Source: Massospora cicadina
Lineage: Eukaryota > Entomophthoromycota > Entomophthoromycetes > Entomophthorales > Entomophthoraceae
Direction: 5' to 3'
Assembly: GCA_022478985.1 (NCBI GenBank)
Contig: JAKSZP010009604.1
Location: forward strand, 19,656-83,655
Length of the DNA: 64,000 bases
The notes below the pieces were generated by a model that had not been told where the DNA came from, did not search any database, and saw nothing but the letters and a program-made list of their open reading frames with translations. Shown one piece after another: positions 1 through 14,097 of this stretch. Position 1 is the first letter of the stretch, and each line of letters starts with the position of its first letter. The position numbers and the translations under genes are program-made.

Positions 1-1640
1 GTAGTAAAGAATTGAATGACGGGTTGGGACCATCTAGTACTAAAAAAAAGAATTGAATGACTGTTCTTGAGCTGATCCCCATTTGAAGGGTACTCCTTTC
101 TGCAACAGGTGGAATGAAGGTTCAGCCATATCAGCAAAGTTGGGTATAAATTGCCAGTAATAACCAACCATGCTGAGAAAGACTTGAATATCCCACAGAG
201 ATGTTAGAGGGAGGCATTTGTTGTATGTCTTGAATTCTATTTGAGAGGGGTCAAATCCCTTTAGCTGAGACCTGATGTTCTAAAAAGTCCATTTCGTTTT
301 GAAAGAATGAACATTTAGAGGTTTTGAGCTTTAAGGAGGAGCTCCAAATTCGTCTGAAAACTTCTTTTAGATGGTCCAAATGTTCGGTAAAGTTTTGGAA
401 AACATGGTAATATCATCAAGATATATCAGAACACAAGTAAGTTTTAGATCTCGTAACATACTGTCCATAGCCCTTTGGAAAGTTGCTGGGGCATTGCTTA
501 GTCTTGAGGCATACAAGTTAGTTCAAACAACCCTTCACTCAATATCAGGGCACACTTGGCACGATCTTCTGGTGATAACTCAATTTTCCAGTAGCCACTG
601 GCTAAGTCCATGGCCAAAAAATAGGTGGATCCAGCCAACAACCTAAGGGAGTCATCAATCCAAGGTAAGGGATAACAATCCCATCAAGTAATAGCATTCA
701 GTCTGCGATAATCCATAACAGCTTGGTGGGAACCATATTTACTCTTAACCAATAACAATATAGAGGCCCAAGGACTATTGGAGGGTTTTAACAACGCAGC
801 TTTCCAACAATTGATGCAGCTCCTTAGTAACCTGGGCTTCTTCTACTTTTAGACTTACGATAAGGCATTGCACAAATAGGAAGGTGATCGCCAGTTTCAA
901 CAGAGTGCATCACTCCTTTCATCTTCCCAAAATCATAAGTATGCCTAGCAAAAATGTCGGAATATTCATCTAACAATTGAACCACTTGTTTCTCCTGTTC
1001 CTTAGTGAGTATTTCCCAATAGCTGGACCCACAGTAAGGATTTCCTGATCACTTTTTAACCTAAAATCTTGTGTACTTCCAAAGGGTTTAACATCATAAA
1101 TCTGAGATAAGGGCAGCAACCTGACATAAGCAATCAGATGCTCTTGATCTACCAGTTTTGGCTCATTGGTAAGGTTTGCCAGTAAAACAGAAAAGGATCC
1201 TGAATAAGCATAATCCATTACTCCAGGACAAGGCAAGAGTTCATTAGCATATGGGTTGAAAATGCCTTTAATTTGTAACAAATGTCCTTTGGGAATCAAA
1301 AAATGCAAAGAAGTGTTAACAATTACCTGTGATTTTGTCGGAATAACTAAATTTTAGGGGAGTATATAGGCATTCCCTCCTTAATATCAGCTGATGTAGG
1401 AGGTAATTTTACATGAGGATCTTCAACGTGATATTGAAGTGAATAAGAACTTTTTGTTCCCTCTAGCAGGCATAACTGACGTCAGGTAGAAGCATGATTG
1501 GATAAAAGTAAAGGAACTCTATACCTCAAGAGAGACAACGATGAGTCAGGGTAATTGATAATTCCATCAATTTCTCATAAAAATTGAGTCCCTAAAAGTA
1601 GGTCATAACTTAAGTTATTGAGTACAATGGCAAGGATTGT
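1..1640 (-). pseudogene. Element C pol: protease end to reverse transcriptase, broken
   Basis: Minus-strand Ty3/gypsy pol continuing from the protease. Around 1,480-1,640 the protein reads like the end of an aspartic protease (LSYDLLLGTQFL). A linker frame lies at 970-1,308. At 870-985 comes the typical entry to reverse transcriptase (LLDEYSDIFA), and below about 420 the palm and thumb, with a DD catalytic remnant in a DIITMF context and pieces such as LKTSKCSFF and FLSMVGYYW. The frame is broken many times, so no single ORF covers it. The element runs off the left edge. The Ty3/gypsy assignment is firm from the order Gag-PR-RT; the copy is dead. Confidence 0.75.
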
Positions 1641-1660
1641 AAAAGTTAATTTCCCAATTT

Positions 1661-1975
1661 TCAGGGTTGGGATAAAAAAGCTCCAATTGAACTAGTACTC
1701 TGAGCTCCAGACGTGCCATATTCTATAAAGTGAGAAGTATCAGGAGTTGATTTGATTTGCTTGATACATTTTGATGAAACAACATTCATTGGAGATCCTG
1801 TATCTATGATGGTTTTGGCATTGACTTGATTCAATTGGAAGACAATATGGGTAATGGTGCTTCCAAACTGGGAGGACAGAGTTTGCTCACTCCCAAATTC
1901 TTTCATAAGCGCTTCCTTCACCTGAGACCAGGTAGAGCAAGTCATCAAGTGGGGTACTATAATATCCTGAGCCAA
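1661..1975 (-). pseudogene. Element C aspartic protease region of Gag-Pol
   Basis: A 104-residue open stretch with capsid-end helices (residues 12-30) followed by a retroviral-type aspartic protease start. The sequence AKTIIDTGSPMNVVSS carries the catalytic DTG at about residue 58 (near 1,800). This protease would cut the Gag-Pol polyprotein during particle maturation. It lies between the Gag frames (2,111-3,485) and the RT remains (below 985) on the same strand, the usual Ty3 order. The flap and the rest of the fold are in another frame. The start shown is simply the first ATG in the open stretch, not a real initiation site. Confidence 0.7.
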
Positions 1976-2110
1976 ACAGGTAAGGCAATAGGCAAATAAT
2001 TCATCCTTTGAAGATCTGTAGCCTCACTTAGCGCCTTTTCATAAAACAAAGGAAGAAAATAATGCTGCCTTCCCCTGGTGAGTACTTATCCTTGAATACC
2101 GGTTTGAAAC

Positions 2111-2737
2111 TTATGGGGCATTAGAGGTCAAAACATGTACTCCAGGTTGTTCAGATTGAGTGGAAACATATGAATTGGAGTCCGACATGTGAGAAGAAAA
2201 TTGAGGATAAGGACCAGAAGTTTCAGTATGAATTTCACTAATCTTACATTTCATCTCAGTGAACCCCAATTTCTCATCTAATCGGTGGGATAGCTCAAAA
2301 ATTTGTTCCTGTTGGGCATTATACTTGAGTTCCAGCATCTCAATCTTCGCTTTTAGCATTTCTCCTTTAGATTCACAAGCCTGGAGTAGGACATCGGTGT
2401 CCTTTTCCCATTTACCCAAATTGATTGACTCATCAGATAAAGACTGAAGTGACAAGAGGGGATTGATTGGTAACCCATCAGGGGTTAAATTAAATTTCTC
2501 GTCTAGTTCATAAAACTTTTCATGCAAGTGATCCATCATACTCAAGAGAGAATCAATTTGTTGGATAGAATTGGAATGCCCATCAGCACCCAGGGGCCTC
2601 CGAGGTCCCTCAACGCCTGGGGGACCACAAGGCCCTACATTCCCAGGGGGTCCCCGTGGTCCATCTACACTGAGTGGTCCATGTGGTCCTACACCCCCAG
2701 GTGTTCCACGAGGTCCTTCAACCCCCAGGGGACCCAT
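2111..2737 (-). pseudogene. Element C Gag segment: collagen-like repeat plus coiled coil
   Basis: An open frame of 208 residues. Residues 2-54 are about 17 Gly-X-Y triplets rich in GP, such as GPRGPPGNVGPCGPPGVEG, with only two triplets lacking the glycine. This is a collagen-like sequence. Residues 60-175 are charged and helical with heptad character (HLHEKFYELDEKF; KAKIEMLELKYNAQQEQIFELSHRL), consistent with a coiled coil. The frame stays open for some 25 codons upstream of the ATG, so the ATG is probably internal. Position between the Gag N-terminal segment (2,838-3,485) and the protease, on the same strand, places it in Gag of element C. A host collagen-like gene is unlikely here. Confidence 0.65.
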
Positions 2738-2837
2738 AACTCCAGTGGTTTTCTCTACCTCATTAAATTTAAAATTAAATTCCTGTGTACAACTGCTCCA
2801 AATGAACTAGGCGGTTTCTAACTTCCATCTCCATTGT

Positions 2838-3485
2838 TTAATTATGCTCAGAGAGTTGGGAGAGACCCTCTCTCCATTTTTGCTGAATCTCCTGTACTCT
2901 CCTTTTGAACTGTATATTAACAAAACTAAACATCCCAGTATTGAGCTGAATAAGCATTTGATGAATTTCATTGAGAAGGGTCCAATTACAAATAATGGCC
3001 TCACGATTATCTCCGCTAAATTTAAAGGCAGACTTAAAAAATTTGGAAACATGATTATTCATGGATTGAAGTCCTTCTAGTAAATTGAGCATCCCTTGAT
3101 AATGCATTCCCACTACAGGTAATAAATGGTATAAGGTTGGGTGTACGAGCTGGTGAAAGTATTGCTCAGGGCCAATTTCTGGCATTTGGGGGGTTTGCAA
3201 CACTTTCCACAAAATAGAGGGTATGACATTAGATCAAGATCTGGTAGCATGGATTCCAGGAATTAAAGCACCTTCAAGCAGTTGATTGATAATTTTTTGT
3301 AAAACCTCAGGTGGTAGTTGAAAATCTGAGGTAAAACTCAAGTTAGGACCATAAAATTCCAAGTTGGCACAAAATTTCAAAATGGAAGGTAATCTTGAGA
3401 TTTGGGTTTCAGATAAGCAAACCCATTGTAATATGCGGCCTTGCTCATGGTCTTAAGCTTCTTCAGGCGAAAAATTAGAATCCAT
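2838..3485 (-). pseudogene. Element C Gag N-terminal region
   Basis: The frame starts at an ATG at 3,485, only 42 nt after the primer site, as expected for Gag. It is interrupted by stops near the start and resumes as an open stretch of 124 residues (2,838-3,212). The protein is helical and charged, with no zinc finger or catalytic motif. Its C-terminal part (FKRRVQEIQQKWREGLSQL) looks like a coiled coil. It carries stop codons before joining the collagen-like segment. The function as a structural protein is inferred from position; the sequence alone matches nothing I recognise. Confidence 0.5.
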
Positions 3486-3526
3486 GGCAGTGATAGACGT
3501 TTTCACTGGTGCATAACTCAGAGTGA

Positions 3527-3543
3527 CCCTGTAGTGAGCACCA
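3527..3543 (-). promoter_or_regulatory. tRNA-type primer binding site of element C
   Basis: On the minus strand this reads TGGTGCTCACTACAGGG, beginning with the TGG that pairs with the CCA end of a tRNA. The identical 17-mer lies at 6,110-6,126 (element B), and a near copy at 7,667-7,683 (element D). The priming tRNA cannot be named from the sequence. Confidence 0.75.
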
Positions 3544-3546
3544 GTA

Positions 3547-3883
3547 TGGAAGTTTTGAATTACACTTCCAATGAGGCAGGTTTTCTCTTGAAGTTACACT
3601 GAGTAGATCCTCCAAAAATTGATAAATTTAAATAAAAATACAGGTTATAATTTGACCTAATTTTTATTTTGAAAAAGAGGATATATTTATAGGCTTTTTT
3701 ATGGTTTGTAATATATTAGAGCGAATTAATCTCTGTGCAATCAAATCTTCAATTAGTTGATCAGGATGAAATTGATTGTCAACCTTGATAGATAGAGATA
3801 TATTGCTCGCTCCTTCTGATGCTGTCAGGGGAATTGATGGGGTATAATTTTTGGAGACAAGAGAATTTGGCAAAATCCTGACA
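3547..3883 (-). repeat. Element C 5' LTR (about 337 bp)
   Basis: Placed between the primer site and the RT fragment that the element interrupts. On the minus strand it begins TGTCAGGATTTTGCC and ends ...TTCCA, 3 nt before the primer site. Its first bases resemble the start of the LTR at 9,291-10,020 (TGTCAGATATTTGCC), so C and E may be related. No second copy is in the window, so the limits are approximate. The 69-residue open stretch inside it (3,664-3,873) is not taken as a gene. Confidence 0.5.
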
Positions 3884-4800
3884 GGTAGTATCTGATCATT
3901 CCAAGGAACACTTGGATATCTCAGACATTTCTCAGGATGGCCATCCGCTCTATGGCCTCAGTCTTCTGGGTTTGCAGCTGCAGTCCACTAGAGTTGATGA
4001 TGATCCCCAATATCCCAACTCTTTCTTGAAGAAATGGCACTTCCTCAGCTTAATATTCAGGTTAGCCACAGACAGTCTCTTGAAGACTTATTCCTAGTAA
4101 TTAAATGGTCAGTAAAGGTCCTACTGAACACATTTATTTCATCCAATTACACCAGGACGCATCACAACTTCACGTTATACAATATGGCGCTCATAGCCCT
4201 CTGGAACGTCGCAGGCACATTTCAAAGATCTTGGGGCATCCAAGTTGGTTAGTAAAGCCCTTGCATGGTAATGATTGCGCATTTCTCCTGAACTTCACTT
4301 GGCAATCAATTTGACAATATCCTGATATTAGATCAATCGTATAGAAATAATTTTCTTAGCCAAAATGATCTAATGCAATATCAATTCATGGTAGTGGATA
4401 TGAATCCTTCTTTATATTTTTGTTCACTCCTGATAATTGATCACCACCCAATTAGAGACATCCTTCTTCACAATCAGGATAATGCTCACCCAGGGACTCA
4501 ACAATGGAACTAGAAGCCTGTGCTTCACTAATTTGCTGATCTCTTCTTCCACTACACTTCAGCAGCCTTTGATCATTAGATTAGTCTAATTTTTATTAGT
4601 AAATTTTCCCATCAACTTTATGGACGAAATACCTCACATATCCCAAATTGTGATTGCCCTGGGTAACGATTTCCCAATACTTTTCAAATAATTCAAGCTC
4701 CTCCTTCTGCTGTCTTTCTGTCATACCAGCAAGTTGCTCTCAATCAACCAAATAGATTATACTCTTGGCCACCCCTTCTGGCTTCCTATCTTGGCAAAGG
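3884..4800 (-). pseudogene. Ty3/gypsy reverse transcriptase fragment interrupted by element C
   Basis: Minus-strand translation gives an RT entry at 4,600-4,800 (GMTERQQKEELELFEKYWEI, then a GYVRYFVHKVDGK stretch) and an RT palm/thumb end at 3,890-4,120 (NIKLRKCHFFKKELGYLG, then FLGMIRYY), joined by frameshifted sequence with many stops. It breaks off exactly where the element C LTR begins, inside the conserved FLGxxxYY block at the RT/RNase H boundary. It may be pol of element B to its right or of an older element; the GGACCGCTGAACCA-type region between them makes that unclear. Confidence 0.6.
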
Positions 4801-4889
4801 TCCAAAATCATGTTCCAAATTAACGTTTATTTATATATTTCATTTTATCTATTCTTTTCAATGTGACTTACCTATAATTAGGTTTAATG

Positions 4890-5065
4890 GAGCTTCTTTT
4901 TTCATTAATCCCAAACTGATTCCTAGGTATACTTTGACCAAACATTTTTATGGTTCAGAGGTCTTTTTTTAAGTCTTAATCATCTTTTTTGGTTCAGCGG
5001 TCCTTTTTAGGACTTAACCAAAATCTCATGACATAACAATTTATTGGTTCAGCGGCCCTTTGGGA
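4890..5065 (-). repeat. Short imperfect repeats (GGACCGCTGAACCA type), element B interior
   Basis: On the minus strand the motif GGNCCNCTGAACCA recurs three times, separated by about 45 nt of ATGGTTAAGTCTTAAAA-like sequence, ending in GTATACCTAGGAA. The same arrangement occurs on the plus strand at 28,590-28,790 inside element D, in the same orientation relative to each element. It is therefore a family-specific interior segment, probably non-coding. Nothing else is recognisable between 4,800 and 5,100. Confidence 0.6.
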
Positions 5066-5099
5066 AAATTGAAATTTTCTTTTAGATCCTACATTTTTT

Positions 5100-6105
5100 G
5101 GTTTTTTAGTATTAACCTTATTTACTATATGACCAGCAGTTCTGCTTCTTTACATATAGGCAACACTTGCCAACTTTGGCAATATTCACAAATGTTTCCA
5201 CTCTACAAACCTTCAATTCCAACTTGCCATAATTCCAAATGGTTCTAATTTCATTGCATATTTCAGCAAGTGACACTTGAGTCTTTGTATCTCACAAAAT
5301 TGTGGGTTTTTTGTTAATTGTCAGTTACTTTTAAATATATCTAATCATTTTTTAAAAATGTTTTTTGGTATTTGTTAACATCCAAAACGTTTGAAGTAAA
5401 TCCACTGGTGGATTTATAAATGATCCCTAATCATGCATAATAACATAGTAATGTTAACTTCATCTAATTTAACCTTGAATTAATGATCCTCGTCTCCATC
5501 GTTTTCTGCCTCATTAATCAAATAATACTGAGTCAAACAATTCCCTCCACTATCTTAGATTGATCGATTTCTTTTTTAACCTCATTATCTTCATTTTTAT
5601 TGCAATCCAATACTCAGAATTGAATGCTTTCTCTATCAATTTTTATCCAATGTATCATCTATTGTCTCATTTAAACACCTCATCCCTGGGACTGTTGCAA
5701 GCAGACCCAATTTTAATCCAAGTTGGCCCTGCTGAAAATCTTCTACTTCTAAGTAGATGTCTTTTATAACAAGTTCTCTTGCAGCGCTAAACATTACATA
5801 TCTAGGCACAAGTCCCTTATCTGAATCTTGAGATTCTCTTTGGCGTCATTTGCCATATAGGGGTCACATTCACATTTCTAATTTTTTTCATCCACTTGAT
5901 TCAATAGTCGCTCCATATCTGAGCTGAGTGAATGCAATTGAACTTAATCCTCTTTGTGTTTTTTCTTCAATAATAAAACTTCTTAGACCAAATCTCTTTC
6001 TTTTCTTTTTAATGGCGTTACTTTTCCATGTAGCTCATTGCCAAAAATTGGAAACTTCTTTGACCCCTTCCTTATATGACATCTTCATTGGCGTGTCTTA
6101 CTCAA
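5100..6105 (-). pseudogene. Element B Gag (coiled coil and zinc-knuckle remnant), broken
   Basis: Directly downstream of the B primer site on the minus strand, 5,800-6,050 matches element D Gag at 7,800-8,060 (GNELxGKVxxLKKKExDLVQEVLLLK context) with stops and indels. Further along, near 5,160-5,195, a degenerate cysteine pattern CEYCQSWQ...C sits where D has its zinc knuckle. Gag would package element RNA. No ORF longer than about 70 codons survives, and 5,200-5,800 is AT-rich with many stops. The family link to D is well supported by the shared LTR, primer site and Gag. Confidence 0.6.
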
Positions 6106-6109
6106 CTTC

Positions 6110-6126
6110 CCCTGTAGTGAGCACCA
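6110..6126 (-). promoter_or_regulatory. tRNA-type primer binding site of element B
   Basis: Minus-strand TGGTGCTCACTACAGGG, two bases after the LTR end (...TTTTAACA, AT, TGG). It is identical to the site of element C and has the same spacing as element D, which fixes the orientation of B. Confidence 0.8.
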
Positions 6127-6128
6127 AT

Positions 6129-6528
6129 TGTTAAAATTGGGAATTAGCTACTATAGTGACTATCAAATGCTAAAATTGTGGTTTGACTGATATCCCCCAA
6201 AAGTGAACATCACAGGTTTAGTATGTGCACAAATTGCGTTGCTTGATAGTAATTGATATTTGACTGATTGCAGTATGATGACTATTATCTGTAGTTGAAT
6301 AGATAAACCCAATATGGTCCAACGCTTGACCTGTAATTATTCACAAAATACTGTTGATATCAACTATAGGGACTTATTCCCAGTTCCATCTGACTTGATC
6401 CACTCTCAGATTCAGAGGTTTCTGGGCTTTTTTCTCATCATTATGATTCTACAGAGATTCATATCTAAGGTCTTCTTCTCTTCTAAAGATCCTTGAGATT
6501 TACTCTTTATACAATAAAAGAGTCCACA
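6129..6528 (-). repeat. Element B 5' LTR, inner part (about 400 bp), split by element D
   Basis: Reads on the minus strand as the last 400 bp of the 1.1-kb D-family LTR, ending TTTTAACA. Its plus-strand stretch GACTATTATCTGTAGTTGAATA matches the reverse complement of LTR positions near 7,510-7,540, shown here in shortened form. The other 726 bp of this LTR are at 33,701-34,426, on the far side of D. Together they give about 1,126 bp, the family length. Confidence 0.75.
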
Positions 6529-6533
6529 ATTAT

Positions 6534-7664
6534 TAATGTTGGCTTTTTGCCCATATTCCCATCCAACTAGATTACCAGGGGTCACTAGGGATAATTTTTT
6601 ATAGCCAAATGAATTTAGTATTGGGTGATCTTGATTTCAGGGTAACAATGTTCAGTGGAATTTAGGTAATTCACCTGGGTCATATCCATTAGGGATTGAT
6701 CTATGTGAATGCTTAAGATCTTGTTGGGAAGAGTTGATAATAAAATGGGGCATCTGATATTTGATTTATGATTAACTATCAGGTGTACTAATTGGGATTA
6801 GTCAGGTTTCATCACCAACCCTTTGAGAATTTAAGTATAAAGTTGCAAGGCGAGTGATGCCATATGCAACTATCAAATTGATCATTTAGTTCATGAACTT
6901 CTTTAAGCAGGTAACAAGTCCCATTACCTAAGCATGTCACTTGCCAATATGGTTGGTCTGCTGGGATTGAGAGGAAAACAATAGGGACACGTTTTTGACT
7001 CTTTCTGTTTTAGGTCTCAATGATGTCCAATGACGGAATCTTAGCCAGGATTGAGTGACCATTGCTTATGAGATGACTATGGGTAATCAAATGGCAACAG
7101 CTGCCGTTTTATCAATGAGATACCAACTGAGGGTTGAGCGCTGAATTCTCACTATAAAGAGCCTAAGAATTTGCTTAATAAAGACACACACTTTTATATA
7201 ACACTTTTCCCAGTAATTAAGTAATTACTGTTATCCATTTCTGATCCTACCTTCTTCAAGAAAATTATTGCTGTGTGCTTTAGTTGGAAACTCTTTAGGA
7301 TAAAGTTTAAGATCTGAGTGTGGATCCAAAGAGAAGAGGAGCTGAGCTGAATCAGTGATTGCTGCCAACTGTATGTCACCAGAGAGAAGCCTAAACAAGG
7401 ATCTGAGCATGGATCAAGTTAGGTGGTATAAGGGAACAAATCCCTATTGAGGACATCTTAATTATTTTGAGGAGAAATACTGGTCAAGCGTTGGACCCAA
7501 TACTTGTGCTTTATTCAACTATTGTTTATAGTCTTCATACTATTATTGATTGAATATATATTCAAGTCAGACAATGCAGAGAATTGTACAACACTGAACC
7601 TGTGCAGTTAATCAATTCAAAAGATATCAGCCTTGAATAATCAAGAAACCCATAAATTCTAACA
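6534..7664 (+). repeat. Element D 5' LTR (1,131 bp)
   Basis: Aligns along its length with 32,563-33,695; shared landmarks include CCCATATTCCC near the start, AAAGACACACACTTTTATATAACACTTTTCC (shared over about 30 nt near 7,181-7,211) and TTCTAACA at the end. The first bases are TAATGTTGG rather than TGTGTTG, a probable mutation of the terminal TG. It is clearly more diverged from its partner than the two G LTRs are from each other, so D is an old insertion. TTTATATAAC near 7,193 could be the TATA element. Confidence 0.8.
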
Positions 7665-7666
7665 TT

Positions 7667-7683
7667 TGGTGCTCCATACAGGG
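7667..7683 (+). promoter_or_regulatory. tRNA-type primer binding site of element D
   Basis: TGGTGCTCCATACAGGG, two bases after the LTR end, differing at two positions from the B and C sites. It defines element D as plus-strand and places gag immediately downstream. Confidence 0.8.
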
Positions 7684-7697
7684 GTGTAGTTGAGTAG

Positions 7698-9290
7698 ATG
7701 ATACTAGGGCATGATGTCATATATGGAATAAATAAGAAAACTTTGGATGGAGTTGGCAACCATCAGCCAGAATGCCTTAATTCAGAGGATCATCGAGAAT
7801 TCACTTCCTTGGAGGAGAGTGTTACCAAGATCAAGGAAGGGGTCAATAATGTTGCTAGTTTAAGAAATGAGTTACTTGGAAAAGTAATGTCATTAAAGAA
7901 AAAAGAAGAAGATTTAGTTCAAGAAGTCTTATTATTGAAAGTGGAGAATGAAGAGAATCACGTTCATTTAAGAGCATTCAGTGCAGATATAGAGCAACTG
8001 ATTAGGCAAGTAGAGGATTTGAAGCCTCAAAAATGTGAGTGGGTGCCTTATGCAGTGACTGACGCTGAAGAAAGAACTCCCCATATGCTAATTGGATAGA
8101 TAACTACTCCAAGAAATATGCCGCCTGCTTTCACATCTATATCAGAGATGATGCCTGAAATTACTCCTCAAGTAGCCCAGTAGCCAAACCAAGCGAGGTG
8201 GCTAGAGAAACCATGGAGGAATTAAAGTGACACTTAAATTATGTACTTTCTATTGGGATAACGCCCCTGCATTTTTCCAATTATTCAATATGACAATGTT
8301 TGGATATGGCAATCATCAAAAAGATTTGACGGTGATGAATTTCCTGGATACCCATTGTCATAATCTAATGTCGCCCCAACTAGAGGGGGACAGCTGGTCA
8401 TATTTAGAGGCCAAGGTGGTCATTATGAAGGAATTTGGAAGTTCCATGTGCATGTTAAAGTGCAAGCAAGAATTCATTGGAATTTAATTCAAGAAGGATG
8501 AATCCTTAGAAGTTTCACCAATCGTTTCTACCATAAATCACAGATTTTTGTTGGAGCGAAAGTGCTGGATGATTTTTGATGCTCAAATCGCACTGCAAGC
8601 AGCCCTTCAGCCCTATCATGATTTGCGTTGAATGATGTCTTCCATTTTCACAATGAAGATTACCACCTCTCAGGTGGTGGATCGTTTGAAGATATTGGGA
8701 GCTACCTTTGATGCTCCAAATAGAAGCTTCAAATCAAATCCAGTACAAAATTCAAATCCCTACGAAGGGTACAGAGAGTGCTAAGGAGATGAATAACCAA
8801 ACTGAGCTGGGAAATAAGGCTGGAGAGTTTAAACATATCAGTAAGAAGGAAAAGTCTGTTACCAGTGTGGAGGAAAAAGGCATTTTTCTGTGCACTGCAA
8901 ATAACCTAAAGATCAGATTAATGTGATCCAAGAGAAAAAGTAGAAACCTGCACAGAAGTCAGAAAAAGGCCCAGGCCTAGACGGAGAACAGTCTAGAGCT
9001 GCGGAAAAACCTGTTCCTCCTGATATTATGTATGAATAATTTGGCATCAGTGATCTGTTCATTGATAAAGATGGGCAAGATCAGCTATATCAAGTAGTCA
9101 ATTTAGATGTAAATGTGGTAACAAGAACTGGAGTAAAGGGGATCAACCCTGATATAATTAAGGAAGTTACTTGGCCGTATGTGCAACAACTGTTGGACAA
9201 GATTTGAGCCACAGATAATACAAAAAAATTGACAAAAATCAGATTATATGAGGCAAACCTGTCAATCCCCCTATAGGAATCCAGCTTGGT
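7698..9290 (+). pseudogene. Element D Gag (coiled coil, capsid, CCHC zinc knuckle), broken
   Basis: Starts 15 nt after the primer site. Residues 30-110 of the first 133-codon frame (7,698-8,099) are a strongly charged coiled coil (SLEESVTKIKEGVNNV; LKKKEEDLVQEVLLLKVENEE). Capsid-like pieces follow at 8,227-8,600 in shifting frames. At 8,857-8,898 one frame gives CYQCGGKRHFSVHC, a CX2CX4HX4C zinc knuckle that would bind element RNA. After the knuckle, the frames near 9,040-9,290 resemble a Gag-protease linker (GKPVNPPIGIQLG). Several stops and indels are present. The end is set by the start of the E LTR at 9,291. Confidence 0.7.
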
Positions 9291-10020
9291 TGTGCTCGCT
9301 GGTGCTTACACCACTGGATCCCACAAAATTTTTGATAAAATTAAAAATAAGCACTAACAAAAACTTTGATTTTTTATAAGTTTTTATTAGCAGCGCAGGG
9401 TAAAAAGGAAAAGTGATTCCCTTCAGCATCTGATCAATCCGTATTTAACTGTATCAAAAGTCGGAGGTAATTCAATAATAAATTAGGAATGTCTTGTTAC
9501 CATCTGAATTAGGAAATATGAAAAAGCAGCCTATTAAAGCTCATAATACTAACTTTGTCCGGGCTGTATGATGGATGGGAAATTAATGGCTGGAATTACT
9601 TACCTGTGTGGTTACAATTTAATGAGCTTCAGCCAATTCCCATCAGAGGAAATTAATTTACCTTGGGGGACCCCGCCACGCCTATAAAGGGGGATGGTCC
9701 CAGCATAAGTGCATGAAGGGACCTGGTTGTGACTGTGGGAGTTCCATTCAAAGGATGCCCCAAGGTCTACTGCCATTGTCACAGAAATCTGACTGATTGA
9801 CTTAATGGTTGTTGCCCTAGTATTTATTGAAGTCATGTTAGCCCAATTTGCAGGGTTCCACTGAGAATTGACTAAGGTCTTTCAGTCAATAAAACTGTTA
9901 TTATTATCTAAATCACTATTAGGCTCATCGTAAACTCATAAATGGCTGACATTTTCTCATTTTGGCTGATTTTAACCCAAGACATTTTTCCTTTGAAGCT
10001 TAGAGGGCAAATATCTGACA
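9291..10020 (-). repeat. Element E 3' LTR (about 730 bp)
   Basis: On the minus strand it starts TGTCAGATATTTGCCC right after a polypurine tract and ends near ...AGCACA where D Gag-Pol sequence begins. The start is well supported by the tract; the far end is estimated from the point where D coding sequence stops. E's 5' LTR is not in the window. The short frames inside (9,612-9,836; 9,908-10,153) are not considered genes. Confidence 0.5.
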
Positions 10021-10032
10021 TCACCCCCTCAA
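10021..10032 (-). promoter_or_regulatory. Polypurine tract of element E
   Basis: Minus-strand TTGAGGGGGTGA abuts the LTR start. The same arrangement, AGGGGGGTGA followed by TGTGACGG, precedes the 3' LTR of element G. This is the usual primer for plus-strand DNA synthesis in LTR elements. Confidence 0.65.
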
Positions 10033-10189
10033 GAATGTTGGGGGAGAATAAAACCAAAGGAAGCGGCGATGTATTCAGTTGATGGTGATTCCTGTAGCTA
10101 ATAAATTTAAATTTTAAATTTATTGCGGGGAAGGCTGACCATGGGACAGACACTTCCGAATATGACTCAGGAGAGATAAACTTAGTACC

Positions 10190-14096
<3,907 letters not shown>

Positions 14097-14097
<1 letters not shown>

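Noticed and set aside
2111..2737. A host collagen-like gene
   Set aside because: It sits in order between a primer site with Gag start and a DTG protease plus RT on the same strand.
5060..5769. Small plus-strand frames in AT-rich sequence
   Set aside because: They overlap decayed element B on the opposite strand and show no motif or start context.
7667..7683. A tRNA gene fragment
   Set aside because: Only 17 nt match a tRNA 3' end complement; no cloverleaf around it. It is a primer site.
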